Assembly: GCF_902167145.1 (NCBI RefSeq)
Contig: NC_050099.1
Location: 238,960,588 to 239,024,587 of the forward strand
DNA from: Zea mays
Lineage: Eukaryota; Streptophyta; Magnoliopsida; Poales; Poaceae
Direction: 5' to 3'
Length of the DNA stretch: 64,000 nucleotides
Notes under the pieces: generated by a model
What the model saw: the letters and a program-made list of their open reading frames with translations, nothing else
Databases searched by the model: none
Told to the model about the DNA's origin: nothing
Position numbers and translations under genes: made by a program
In this document: piece by piece, positions 11,332-22,725 of the stretch
Layout of the letters: every line of letters starts with the position of its first letter
Numbering within the stretch: position 1 is the first letter of the stretch

Positions 11332-13958
11332 ATGTCGGGAGAACACACCAAGAAGGAGATGGTGACCAGCGAGAAGCCCGCCACAAGCCATGGGAAGGCT
11401 CCATCCGGGAGTCCGGTAACAAGGTGAAGGGATCCCCTTCACACGACAAGTCATGTCGAAGCGGCGAGAAGAAAAAGAAGATGAAGAAAGTGGTCTACTA
11501 CGAGACCGACTCTTCATCGCCATCCACCTCCGGCTCCGATACGCCGTCCGTCACTTCTAAGCGCCATGAGCGCAAGAAGTTTAGTAAGATTCCCCTATGC
11601 TATCCTCGCATTTCCAAACGTACTCCTTTACTTTCCGTCCCTTTAGGCAAACCACCCATGTTTGATGGTGAATATTATAATATGTGGAGTGACAAAATGA
11701 GGCACCATGTAACCTCACTCCACACTAGTATTTGGGATGTTGTTGAGATTGGAGTACAGGTACCATCGCCGGGGGATGAAGACTATGACTCGGACGAAGT
11801 TGCCCAAATCCGACACTTCAACTCCCAAGCCACCACTATACTCCTCGCCTCTCTAAGTCAAGAGGAGTATAATAAGGTGCAAGGGTTGAAGAGTGCCAAA
11901 GAGATTTGGGACGTGCTCAAAACCACGCACGAAGGAGACGAGGTGACCAAGATCACCAAGAGGGAAACGATCGAGGGGGAGCTCAGTCGCTTCATGCTTC
12001 ACCAAGGAGAGGAGCCACAAGCAATGTACAACCGTATCAAGACATTGGTGAACCAAGTGCGCAACCTCGGGAGCACCAAGTGGGATGACCATGAAATGGT
12101 CAAGGTTATTCTTAGATCATTCGTTTTTCTTAATCCCACTCAAGTTCAATTAATTCATGGTGATCCAAGATATAAACTAATGTCTCCCGAGGAAGTGATA
12201 GGAAAATTTGTGAGCTTTGAATTGATGATCAAAGGCTCCAAGAAAATCATCGAGCAAGGCGCCTCCTCCACACCCGATGTGCAACCCGTTGCATTCAAGG
12301 CAACGGAGGAGAAGAAAGAAGACTCTACACCAAGTAGGGTCTCCATCGACGCCTCCAAGCTCGACAATGAGGAGATGGCGCTCATCATCAAGAGCTTCCG
12401 CCAAATCCTCAAGCAAAGGAGGGGGAAAGACTACAAGTCCCACTCCAAGAAGGTTTGCTACAAGTGTAGTAAGCCCGGTCATTTCATTGCTAAATGTACA
12501 TTATCTAGTGATAGTGACAGGGGCGACGACAAGAAGGGAAAGAGAAGAGAAAAGAAGAGATACTACAAGAAGAAGGGCGGCAATGCCCATGTTTGCCGGG
12601 AGTGGGACTCCGACGAGAGCTCCACCGACTCCTCCGACGAGGACGATGCCAACATCACCGTCAACAAGGGACTTCTCTTCCCCAACGTCGGCCACAAGTG
12701 CCTCATGGCAAAGGACAGCAAGAAAAAGAAGGTAAAATCAAGATCCTCCACTAAGTATGCAACCTATAGTGATGAGGAAAATTCTAGTGATGATGAGGAT
12801 AACTTGCTTACTCTTTTTGTCAATCTTAACATGCAACAAAAAGAGAAATTAAATGAATTAATTAGTGCCATTCATGAGAAGGATGAACTCTTGGATATCC
12901 AAGAGGACTTCCTTATTAAAGAGAACAAAAGGCATGTTAAGGTTAAAAATGCTTATGCTCTAGAGGTAGAAAAATGTGAAAAATTAACTAGTGAGCTAAG
13001 CACTTGCCATGACACTATTTCCAACCTTAGAATTGAGAATGCTAATTTGATTGCTAAGGTTGAGAAGTCAAATATTTGTGATGATTCAATTGCCAATCTT
13101 AGAAATGATAATGCTAGTTCAATTGCTAAGATTGAAAAATTGAATGCCTCACTTGCTAGCCTTAGAAATGAGAATGAAAAATTAATTGCTAAGGCTAAAG
13201 ACTTAGATGTTTGCAATGCTTCTATTTCCAATCTTAGAGATGAGAACACTATTTTACATGCTAAGATTGTTGAAATAAAAACTTGCAAACCCTCTACATC
13301 TACCGTTGAGCATGTTACAATTTGCACTAGATGTAGAGACATTAATGTTGATGCCATTCATGATCACCTTGCTATGATTAAACAACAAAATGATCATATA
13401 GCTAAACTAGATGCTAAAATTGCTGGGCATGAACTAGAAAATGAGAAATTTAAATTTGATCGTAGCATGCTTTATAGTGGGAGACGCCCTGGCATTAAGG
13501 ATGTCATTGGCTTCCAACAGAGAGACAATGTCAAGCTTAATGCCCCTCCTAAAAGATTGTCTAATTTTGTTAAGGGCAAGGCTCCCATGCCACAGGATAA
13601 CGAGGGCTATATTTTATATCCTGCTGGTTATCCTGAGGATAAGATTAGGAGAATTCATGCAAAGAAGACTCATTCTACTCACCATGCTTTTATTTGTAAG
13701 AATGAGGCTTCTAGCTCTAAGCGTTCTACAAATGTTAAAATGCCTAAGAAGAAAACTCTTATTGCATCAAATGAACCTAATGTTTCATTTAAGACTTTTG
13801 ATGCTTCTTATGTGCTAACTAATAAATTAGGCAAGGTAGTTGCCAAATATGTTGGGGCCAAACACAAGGGATCAAAGACTTGTGTTTGGGTACCCAAGGT
13901 GCTTGTTTCTAATGTCAAAGGACCCAAGACCGTTTGGGTACCTAAGAACAAGGCCTAA
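11332..13958 (+). pseudogene. Sirevirus gag, copy 1
   Basis: The expected ATG (11332, ATGTCGGGAGAACAC) opens a frame that stops near 11428 because of a deletion or frameshift. The main gag frame is open only from 11424 to the TAA at 13956-13958 (844 codons). It holds a capsid-like region (FDGEYYNMWSDKM through LGSTKWDDHEMV), a CCHC zinc knuckle CYKCSKPGHFIAKC (about 12460-12500), Lys-rich and Asp/Ser-rich stretches, and a long coiled coil with repeated LRNEN..LIAK units (about 12820-13290). Gag forms the particle that packages element RNA. The same gene in copy 2 begins at 42135 and is fully open, so the 5' end here has lost about 50 codons of Ser/Lys-rich sequence. Confidence 0.85.
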
Positions 13959-13975
13959 ACTTGTTTTGTAGGTTT

Positions 13976-16900
13976 ATGCATCCGGGGGCTCAAGTTGGAT
14001 CATCGATAGCGGGTGCACAAACCACATGACTGGGAGAAAAGGATGTTCTCCTCCTATGAGAAAAACCAAGATCCCCAAAGAGCTATCACATTCGGGGATG
14101 GAAATCAAGGTTTGGTCAAAGGATTGGGTAAAATTGCTATATCACCTGACCATTCTATTTCCAATGTTTTTCTTGTTGATTCTTTAGATTACAACTTGCT
14201 TTCAGTTTCTCAATTATGCAAAATGGGCTACAATTGTCTTTTTACGGATATAGGTGTTACTGTCTTTAGAAGAAGTGATGATTCAATAACTTTTAAGGGA
14301 GTGTTGGAGGGCCAACTATATTTAGTTGATTTCAATAGAGCTGAACTCGACACTTGCTTAATTGCTAAGACTAACATGGGTTGGCTCTAGCATCGCCGAC
14401 TAGCCCACGTTGGGATGAAGAATCTTCATAAGCTTCTAAAGGGAGAGCACATTTTGGGACTAACCAATGTTCATTTTGAGAAAGACAGGGTTTGTAGCGC
14501 ATGTCAAGCAGGGAAGCAAGTTGGTGTTCATCATCCACACAAGAACATCATGACGACTGACAGGCCACTGGAGCTACTCCACATGGATTTATTCGGCCCG
14601 ATTGCCTACATAAGCATCGGCGGGAGTAAGTACTGTCTAGTCATTGTGGATGATTATTCTCGCTTCACTTGGGTATTCTTCTTGCAGGAAAAATCTCAAA
14701 CCCAAGAGACTTTGAAAGGATTCTTGAGATGGGCTCAAAATGAGTTCGGCTTAAGGATCAAAAAGATAAGAAGCGATAACGGAACGGAGTTCAAGAATTC
14801 TCAAATAGAAGGCTTTCTTGAGGAAGAGGGCATCAAGCATGAGTTCTCTTCTCCCTACACGCCACAACAAAATGGTGTAGTGGAGAGGAAGAATAGAACT
14901 CTATTAGACATGGCAAGGACCATGCTTGATGAATACAAGACTTCGGATCGTTTTTAGGCCGAGGCGGTCAACATCGCCTGCTACGCCATCAACCGATTAT
15001 ATCTACACCGAATCCTCAAGAAGACATCTTATGAACTCCTCACCGGTAAAAAGCCCAATGTTTCATATTTTAGAGTCTTTGGTAGCAAATGCTTTATTCT
15101 TGTTAAAAGAGGTAGAAAATCTAAATTTGCCCCTAAGGCTGTAGAAGGCTTTTTACTTGGTTATGATTCAAACACAAGGGCATATAGAATCTTCAACAAG
15201 TCCACTGGACTAGTTGAAGTTTCTTGTGACATTGTGTTTGATGAGACTAACGGCTCTCAAGTAGAGCAAGTTGATCTTGATGAGCTAGATGATGAAGAGG
15301 CTCCATGCGTCGCACTAAGGAACATGTCCATTGGGGATGTGTGTCCTAAGGAATCCGAAGAGCCTCTACACACACAAGATCAACCATCCTCCTCCATGCA
15401 AGCATCTCCACCAACTCAAGATGAGGATGAGTCTCAAGATGATGAAGGAGAAGAACAAGAAGATGAGCCACCTCAAGAAGACAGGAATGATCAAGGGGGA
15501 GATGCAAATGATCAAGACAAGGAGGATGAACAAGATCCAAGACCGCCACACCCAAGAGTCCACCAAGCAATCCAACGAGATCACCCCGTGAACACCATCC
15601 TCGGTGATATTCATAAGGGGGTAACTACTCGATCTCGTGTTGCTCGTTTTTGTGAACATTACTCTTTTGTTTCCTCTATTGAGCCACACAGGGTAGAGGA
15701 AGCACTTCAAGATTCAGATTGGGTGTTGGCGATGCAAGAGGAGCTCAACAACTTCACGAGAAATGAGGTATGGCATTTAGTTCCACGTCCTAACCAAAAT
15801 GTTGTAGGAACCAAGTGGGTCTTCCGCAACAAACAAGATGAGCATGGTGTGGTGACAAGGAACAAAGCCCAACTTGTGGCCAAGGGATATTCACAAGTCG
15901 AAGGTTTGGATTTTGGTGAAACCTATGCACCCGTAGCTAGGCTTGAGTCAATTCGTATATTACTTGCCTATGCTACTTACCATGGCTTCAAGCTTTATCA
16001 AATGGACGTGAAGAGTGCCTTCCTCAATGGACCAATAAAGGAGGAGGTCTATGTTGAGCAACCTCCCGGCTTTGAAGATAGTGAGTATCCTAACCATGTC
16101 TATAACTCTCTAAGGCGCTTTATGGGCTCAAGCAAGCCCCAAGAGCATGGTATGAATGCCTAAGAGATTTCCTTATCACTAATAGCTTCAAAGTTGGCAA
16201 GGCCGATCCTACTCTCTTTACTAAAACTATTGAAAATGATTTGTTTGTATGCCAAATCTATGTTGATGATATCATATTTGGGTCTACTAACAAAACCATT
16301 TGTGAAGAGTTTAGTAGGATCATGACTCAAAAATTCGAGATGTCAATGATGGGGGAGTTGAAGTATTTTCTAGGCTTTCAAGTCAAGCAACTCCAAGAGG
16401 GCACCTTCATTAGCCAAACGAAGTACATTCAAGACATTCTTGCAAAGTTTGGGATGAAGGATGCTAAACCCATCAAGACACCCATGGGAACTAATGGGCA
16501 TCTCGACCTCGACACGGGAGGTAAATCTGTAGATCAAAAGGTATACCGGTCGATGATAGGTTCTTTACTATATTTATGTGCTTCCCGACCGGATATAATG
16601 CTTTCCGTATGCATGTGTGCAAGATTCCAAGCCGATCCTAAGAAAGTTCACCTTAGGGTCGTGAAACGAATCTTGAGATATTTAGTTTATACTCCTAAGT
16701 TTGGCCTTTGGTACCCTAGGGGATCCACTTTTGATTTAATTGGATATTCTGATGCTGATTGGGCAGGGTGTAAGATTGATAGAAAGAGCACATCAGGGAC
16801 TTGCCAGTTCTTGGGAAGATCTCTGGTGTCTTGGGCTTCTAAGAAACAAAATTCTGTAGCTCTTTCTACCGCCGAAGCCGAGTATATTGCCGCAGGCCAT

Positions 16901-17212
16901 TGTTGCGCGCAATTGCTTTAGATGAGGCAGACCCTTAGGGACTATGGTTACAAATTAACCAAAGTTCCTCTCCTATGTGATAATGAGAGTGTAATCCGCA
17001 TGGCGGATAATCCCGTTGAGCATAGCCGCACTAAACACATAGCCATTCGCTATCACTTTTTGAGGGATCACCAACAACGGGGAGATATCGAGATTGCTTA
17101 CATTAACACCAAAGAACAACTAGCCGATATCTTTACCAAGCCACTAGGTGAGAAAACATTTACCAAACTTAGGCACGAGCTAAATATTCTTGATTCTAGG
17201 AATTTTGATTGA
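13976..17212 (+). pseudogene. Sirevirus pol, copy 1, broken
   Basis: Domains run in copia order: protease (WIIDSGCTNHM, about 13993), integrase (HRRLAHVGM, CSACQAGKQ, LHMDLFGP, IRSDNGTEF, NGVVERKN), reverse transcriptase ([30 protein letters not shown] at about 16260) and RNase H ([20 protein letters not shown]). Compared with copy 2 there is a 1-base loss just after the protease active site (about 14030). TAG codons at 14388-14390, 14955-14957 and 16919-16921 each stand where copy 2 has TGG or, at the second site, TGA. A further 1-base loss lies at about 16098. No single protein can be made. The gag stop at 13956 separates the two genes, as in copy 2. No envelope-like gene follows. Confidence 0.92.
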
Positions 17213-18032
17213 TATTTTGCACACATAGCTCTTTTATATACCTTTGATCATATCTCTTTCATGTGCTATGACTAATGTGTTTTTTCAAGTATATTACATG
17301 CTAAGTCATAGATTGAAAGGGAAACGGAGTCTTCGGCGAAGACAAGGCTTCCACTCCACTCCATCGAATTATTCATCCTTCGCCGTCGCTCCACAACGCT
17401 CTCCAATTTGGTATAATATTAACTCCTATATTATTTACCAAAGGGGAGAAAGTTTGAAAAAGGGCTTTTATTTCACTCACAAGTATCCGTTTTTGGCGAT
17501 TCATGCCAAAGGGGGAGAAAGTATTAGCCCAAAGCAAAAGGAACCGCACCACCACTAATTTCAAAAATATAGTCTTTCAATTTGTGTTAAGAAAAGATTT
17601 TTCAATTGGTATCTTATTTTTGATATAAATTGGTATACCCTCTTCAAAATTAATATCTAAAAACCCTCTTGAACACTAAGAGGAGGATTTCATTAAGGGG
17701 GAGTTTTGTTTAGTCAAAGGAAAAGCATTTGAAACAGGGGGAGAAAATTTCAAATCTTGAAAATGCTTCTCAAAATCTTACTCATTTACCTTTGACTATT
17801 TGCAAAAGACTTTGAAAAGAATTTACAAAACATTTGCAAAACAAAACAAGTGGTGCAAGCGTGGTCCAAAATCTTAAATAAGAAGAAAGCCATCCATGCA
17901 TATCTAGTAGAAATAATTATTGGTTTCATTCCAAGAAACCTTTGCACTTACCTTATGCAAACTAGTACAATTCTGCACTTTTATATTTGCTTTGGTTTGT
18001 GTTGGCATCAATCACCAAAAAGGGGGAGATTG
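17213..18032 (+). other. Non-coding region with repeated purine tracts
   Basis: Between the pol stop and the 3' LTR there is no substantial gene. Repeated tracts of the form AAAGGGGGAGAAAG occur, for example near 17440, 17508, 17695 and 17738, and the last, AAAAAGGGGGAGA (about 18019-18031), lies directly before the LTR and is the expected plus-strand primer. Several purine tracts ahead of the 3' LTR are a known mark of Sireviruses. Confidence 0.85.
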
Positions 18033-19247
18033 AAAGGGAAATAGGCTTACACCTTTTCCTATATGAATTTTGGTGGTTGAATTGCCCAACACAAATTAAT
18101 TGGACTAACTAGTTTGCTCTAGATTATGAGTTCTACAGGTACCAAAGGTTCAGCACAAACCAATATAAAGTCCAAGAAAGGGTTCAAATAAAAAGAGCAA
18201 AAGACAACCGAAGTGTGCCCTGGTCTGGCGCACCGGACTGTCCGGTGTGCCACCAGACAGTGTCCGGTGCACCACCGGACAGTGTCCGGTGCACCAGGGA
18301 ACCCAACTCCGAACTTGCCACCTTCAGGAATTCTGGGAGCCGCTCCGCTATAATTCACCGGTCTGTCCGGTGTAGCACCAGACTGTCCGGTGCGCCAGCG
18401 GAGTAACGGCTACACAGCGCCAACGGTCGTCTGCAACGAACAATAAATGCGCTACAGTGCGCGCCTGCGCACGCAGAAGTCAGAACAACACTAGAAGGTG
18501 CACCGAACAGTGAACAGTGACTGTCCGGTGCACCACCGGACTGTCCGGTGGCCCAGATGTCAGAAGCTCCAACGGTCGAACCCTAACAGCCTGGTGACGT
18601 GGCTGGCGCACCGGACTGTCCGGTGCACCATTCGACAGCAGCCTCCACCAACGGCTATGTTGGTGGTTGGGGTTATAAATACCCCCAACCACCCACCATT
18701 CATAGCATCCAAGTTTTCAGCCTTCAAACCTCATACAAGAGCTATAACATTCAATACAAGACACAAACAAAGAGATCAAATCCTCTCCCAAGTCCGAAAT
18801 CACTTCAAACAAATTAGTGACTAGAGAGAGAGACATTTGTGTTCATTTGAGATCTTGCGCTTGGATTGTTTTTCTTCTTCCTTCTTTCTTGTTTCCAACT
18901 CAATTGTAATCAAGGCAAGAGACACCAATTGTGTGGTGATCCTTGTGGGGACTTTGTGTCCCGATTGATTGATAAGAGAAGCTCACTCGGTCTAGGTGAC
19001 CGTTTGAGAGAGGGAAAGGGTTGAAAGAGACCCGGTCTTTGTGACCACCTCAACGGGGAGTAGGTTTGCAAGAATCGAACCTCGGTAAAACAAATCACCG
19101 TGTCATCCACCTTATTTGCTTGTGATTTGTTTTCGCCCTCTCTTTCGGACTCGATTTTAACTCTAACGCTAACCCCGGCTTGTAGTGTGTGCTTAAGTTT
19201 ATAATTTTCAGATTCCGCCTATTCACCCCCCCTTTAGGCGACTTTCA
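18033..19247 (+). repeat. 3' LTR of Sirevirus copy 1
   Basis: A 1,215-bp LTR closely matching 10084-11283, with the same ends, the same palindrome array and the TATA box at 18674-18681 in its hairpin. It differs by scattered substitutions and small indels within the palindrome array (about 18229-18290). The following GGAAC completes the target duplication. Confidence 0.93.
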
Positions 19248-19252
19248 GGAAC

Positions 19253-19704
19253 CCTTTATCCTGTTGCTGCACCGGACAGTCCGGTGCCACACCAGACATC
19301 TCTGACTTCTCTGCTCTGACTTCTGACGCGCACTATTCACTTTGGTAGTCGACCATTGGCGCAAGTTACCGTTGCTTCGTTGGCTCACTGGACATGTTCG
19401 GTGCACACCAGACAGTCCGGTGAATTATAGCGGAGCGGTCCTTGGTAAAACCCGAGAGTGGCCAGTTCGAGTGGAGCTCGGCCTGGGGCACCGTACACTG
19501 TCCGGTGCACCACTGGCAGCACTCTCTCAAGTCTTTGCTCTAAATTTGTTTGAGTCCCCAACTGAATTTCTTTCTTGGTTTGTGTTGAACCTTATGCACC
19601 TGAGATAAATGATATCTAAGAAAACTAATTAGTCCATGTGGTTTGTGATGGACGTCAACCACCAAAATCGATTATAGGAAATGATTAAGCTCATTTCCCT
19701 TTCA
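19253..19704 (-). mobile_element. Reverse solo Sirevirus LTR, second part
   Basis: This continues the reverse LTR that begins at 9277. It holds copies of the CCGGACAGTCCGG palindrome (19272-19445) and ends with the complement of a Sirevirus LTR start (ccctttca, 19704), followed by GCTAG, which matches 9272-9276. Sirevirus copy 1 lies between the two parts. Confidence 0.9.
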
Positions 19705-19980
19705 GCTAGCCCGAAAAATAATCTAGCAGAAACATCACTTCGCATCCACTACGGAATCAACGATTTTATTGATTCTTGGTAAAGGGAAGTTGTCCTTTGT
19801 ACATGCTTTTTTGAGATTGTGAAATCGATGCATATTATCCATTTTTTGTTTTTCTTTTGGACCATGACAACATTGGCGAGCTAGGTGGGATAAGCAATTG
19901 GTTCAATGAATTTTGCTTTCAGTAAACGGTGGACTTCTGCCTTCACCGCTTCAGTTTTCTCATTAGACATTTTTCACGGC
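19705..19980 (-). pseudogene. Tat reverse transcriptase, N-terminal part
   Basis: Minus-strand reading from about 19975 gives NEKTEAVKAEVHRLLKAKFI, EPIAYPT, LANVVMVQKKNKKWIICIDF and a tail matching the LLDYFSG motif, after which the solo LTR interrupts. These are the fingers and first catalytic region of gypsy reverse transcriptase. The next residues of the enzyme (HQI...) resume at 9276. Stops and a frame change occur, so the copy is dead. Confidence 0.85.
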
Positions 19981-20195
19981 TTTTTGTTTCTTGGGGCGCA
20001 TGGTGGGATCAATGCCCAAGCTGTGTTAAATGATGGTGCGGCTGACTCCGACGAGGTCTAGGGCGGACCACGCAGAGACATCCTTGTTGCGGTTAAGACA
20101 AGAAAGAAGCCTTTCGTCTTCTGCTAGCAGAAGGTCTTCGCTAACTAAAACTGTTTGATTGGGGTGATGGAGTCCGGGGTGACTGTTTTGACTCC

Positions 20196-20640
20196 CTAAT
20201 TACTCTGCAACTGCGCATTGATCTTCTTGCCTTTGTTTGTGTGAGGGCTGTTGTGGTCTTCGCATTCTGTCGTGAGACAATGCACATTGTGCTGGCCGGG
20301 GACGAAGTCTCTTTCTATGTTCCTAGCTACCTGTTGATCTCCATATATGGTGATTGTGCCCTGGGGCCCTGGTATTTTCATGCACAGGTACAACCTGTGT
20401 ATTGCTGCCTCAAATTTATTAATGGATTCTCGCCCCATGATGGCGTTGTAGGGATATACCATGTCGACTATGTCGAAGGTGACCTGCTCACTTTGCGCAT
20501 TCAGCGCAGTGCTGAATGACAGTGGTAGCTTGATTTTGCGAATTGGGAAGGTTCCTTTTCCTCCGAAGCCATAGAGAGGGTTATCTGTTGGCTTGAGTAA
20601 GCTGTGGCTTATGCCCATTCGATCGAAGGCGTGTAAGAAA
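20196..20640 (-). pseudogene. Tat-element protease region
   Basis: A 140-codon minus frame reads [40 protein letters not shown] and [20 protein letters not shown]. This resembles the aspartic-protease region between gag and reverse transcriptase of Tat/Retand elements. Upstream, near 20650-20700, the minus strand encodes a [14 protein letters not shown] sequence where the active-site Asp should be. Order and strand fit the gypsy element shared with 6512-9276. Confidence 0.7.
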
Positions 20641-21218
20641 ATGATATCTGCCTGACTGCCGTTATCGACGAGTACCTTGTGCAGATCCTATCCTGCTACT
20701 CGGCAGTTTATCACCATGGCATCGACATGGGGTGCACTACGGAAATCGATGTCTCTTGTGTCGAAGGTGAGTGATATAAGAGACCACTTTGTTTGAACGA
20801 CAGGGCCGTTGAGGGCTACATGATTGACCTTTCGATAGTGGTCTTTCTTCTATCGTTTTGTGTCGAACTCGGAGCTAGATCCTCCGGTAATCATGTGAGT
20901 GACCCCTCGAAAGGGTTGATCGACGAAGTCCTCTTGTTTTGGTGCTGCTACTGCTGGTAACGATTGATTTGGATGCTGTGGTGGTGGTGGGGGCGATAGA
21001 GCTAGGATCTCTTGGTGTTGCTGGTATATGTTGTGGTGTTGCTGGTATATGTTGTGGTGTTGCTGGTGAGGATGGTAATGTTCATTGTGGAATTAGTGCT
21101 AGTTGTACTGTTGGAGATGGTAGGTGTGGGCGACAACTCTTTGGTTGTCTCTGGTTGCGTTACCGCCGTGACGACAAGCGGAGTCCCCAGTCTGTTGTGA
21201 AGAGGTGATAAATCTAAA
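20641..21218 (-). mobile_element. 5' remnant of Tat element, cut at Helitron
   Basis: Minus-strand sequence upstream of the protease, probably the end of gag; I could not assign motifs beyond weak resemblance. A short tandem run (tgttgctggtatatgttgtgg, about 21019-21065) gives Ser/Thr/Asn-rich frames with no homology I recognise. The remnant stops exactly where a Helitron starts at 21219. No continuation (gag start, primer site, 5' LTR) is seen beyond the Helitron. Confidence 0.45.
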
Positions 21219-21351
21219 TCTCTACTACCTATTAAGACGGTAAGGGGTAGGCTGCCCCATTCCGTGTTCTGCCATTCCCATTCCGTCCTCACTGCAAAGC
21301 CAAAGCCTATTCCCATTCCCACGTGCATCCCACGCCTAGCTAAAATTAAAT

Positions 21352-21440
21352 TAAAAAAACAGGCTCCAAGGGGATTCGAACCCGCGACCTCTCAAATAAA
21401 TGTGTTTGTAGCTACCACTACACCACATGTGTGTTTATGT
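21352..21440 (-). ncRNA. tRNA-like Pol III module
   Basis: On the minus strand there is an A-box-like TGTAGTGGTAGC, then a perfect B box GGTTCGAATCC about 50 bases from it, and a run of seven T residues shortly after (complement of 21352-21358). This is the layout of a tRNA gene or the head of a tRNA-derived SINE. The acceptor stem is not convincing, and one T-stem pair is broken, so a functional tRNA is unlikely. It could still direct Pol III transcription. Confidence 0.45.
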
Positions 21441-21705
21441 CTACATCTATTATAGTAAAAACATATAATACATCTCTCCCGAAGCCCACCTGCTACCCTT
21501 GCACAATGTGTAGTAGTAGATAAGTATCACTGAGATTATTAAATTATATTTTTGGATTGAGGGAGTAGTATTTAAAGAAGAGCCTTGCATGCAATTTCTT
21601 TTGTTTGAATAATGTTTTCAACTTAAATATTTTTTTTGCATGTGTAACATTTATTCTCCATAATATTTTCCATGGATCTAACTTATAAATCATTTTCATA
21701 AACCA

Positions 21706-22330
21706 ATGCCAAAGATGAATCCATGTTTCTTACTTGGAAACCCCGAACAAACACCACTAGCACGAGGCGCTCGCGTTGGCGTCGCTCACCGACGACGAGA
21801 AGAAACTTGGCGACTGCCAGTTCGAACTCTGGAAGCAGTCCTACATGGCCCATGCGCCGCTGTGTACGGCAAGCTCCGGCGCAGCCGCCGCTTGGACGTG
21901 GTCCAGAGCGGCTGCACCGCGCTGTCCATCGTCAAACATGGGGACCTCATGGTCGTCGCCAATGTCGACGACTCTCGGGTTGTTCTGGGCATCGCAACCT
22001 ACGACGACGCCATCACGCCGTCTAGCTCATCATCCACCTGAAGCCTAACCTGCCACGTAAGTCGCTACTGACCGACCATGAATTCTTGTGCGCTGGAATG
22101 ATGACCATTGTTGTTGTTGTGTGAGTGTCCTCGAATAAGATGTATGTAGAGGAGTAGCACATCCGGTGGTGCAACGACCAGGTGTACTACCTCGCTGATG
22201 AGCCCGGGGTGCACTTCATTTGGCAGCCCAGCCAAGAGTGATCGGTACTCACCATATCGCGCGCGTTCGACGACTATTATATCAAGGATTGTGGCGTCAT
22301 CTCGACACCGGAGGTGAGCAGAGGTGGACC
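21706..22330 (+). pseudogene. Captured PP2C-type phosphatase fragment
   Basis: Several frames together give a plant PP2C phosphatase: LTDDEKKLGDCQFELWKQ, SGCTALSIVKHGDLMVVANV, DDSRVVLG, LKPNLPRKSLLTDHEF, ADEPGVHFIW, SRAFDDYYIKDCGVIST. The GDLMVVANVDDSR motif is where PP2C enzymes carry a metal-binding Asp. The frame changes at least three times (about 21776, 22040 and 22160) and there is no start or C-terminus. It lies wholly inside the Helitron and was presumably captured by it. It is unrelated in fold to the PP2A gene next door. Confidence 0.8.
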
Positions 22331-22725
22331 GACAACAATGACCACTCGCCATCGTCGGGGTACCTTTTGTGCCGGCCTGCCTTTAATTCTCTTCGCAAAC
22401 ACACACTTGCATTTTTTGTTTAAGCAAGCGTGTATGGTGGTGCGTGCCTGATAACTAACGATGTACGACGGAACTTCTACCGGCAGGTGTGGCACGTGCT
22501 CTCCAATAATGAGACCATGCAAATCATGACATATATCGAAGTCTGCATGATACTGATGGTTGCAATGTAGTAGTGAAACAACTAAATTAAAATAACAAAA
22601 TTTATGTATGGCTAGGATCACAAATGGATTATGAAATATTTTCTTATAACAATATAAGACATATTTTGTATATAAGTTATCATGATATTATATGTTCCCG
22701 TTGCAACGCACGGGTACTGACCCAG

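Larger units (their letters stand above)
10084..19247 (+). mobile_element. Full-length Sirevirus (Opie/Ji type), copy 1
   Basis: A complete Ty1/copia element of 9,164 bp: 5' LTR 10084-11283, primer binding site complementary to initiator-Met tRNA, gag, pol, repeated purine tracts, 3' LTR 18033-19247. It is flanked by perfect 5-bp target duplications GGAAC (10079-10083 and 19248-19252). It lies inside the reverse solo LTR of the same superfamily. Pol is damaged by frameshifts and nonsense codons, so the copy is not autonomous. The family call rests on LTR termini, the zinc-knuckle gag with coiled coil and the multiple purine tracts typical of Sireviruses. Confidence 0.93.
21219..22725 (+). mobile_element. 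Non-autonomous Helitron with gene fragment
   Basis: The left end is TCTCTACTACCTATTAAGA, the standard maize Helitron 5' terminus, preceded by A (21218). The right end has the hairpin CCCGTTGCAACGCACGGG (22697-22714), then 11 bases ending CCAG, followed by T. The canonical end is CTAG|T, so one substitution is assumed. Length is 1,507 bp with no Rep/helicase gene. It carries a piece of a PP2C phosphatase gene and, on the opposite strand, a tRNA-like module. It ends about 430 bp upstream of the PP2A start codon. Confidence 0.82.

Noticed and set aside
12153..12751. Minus-strand open frames opposite Sirevirus gag
   Set aside because: They are frame shadows of the gag gene, without domains. The same shadows appear opposite gag of copy 2 (42146-43800).
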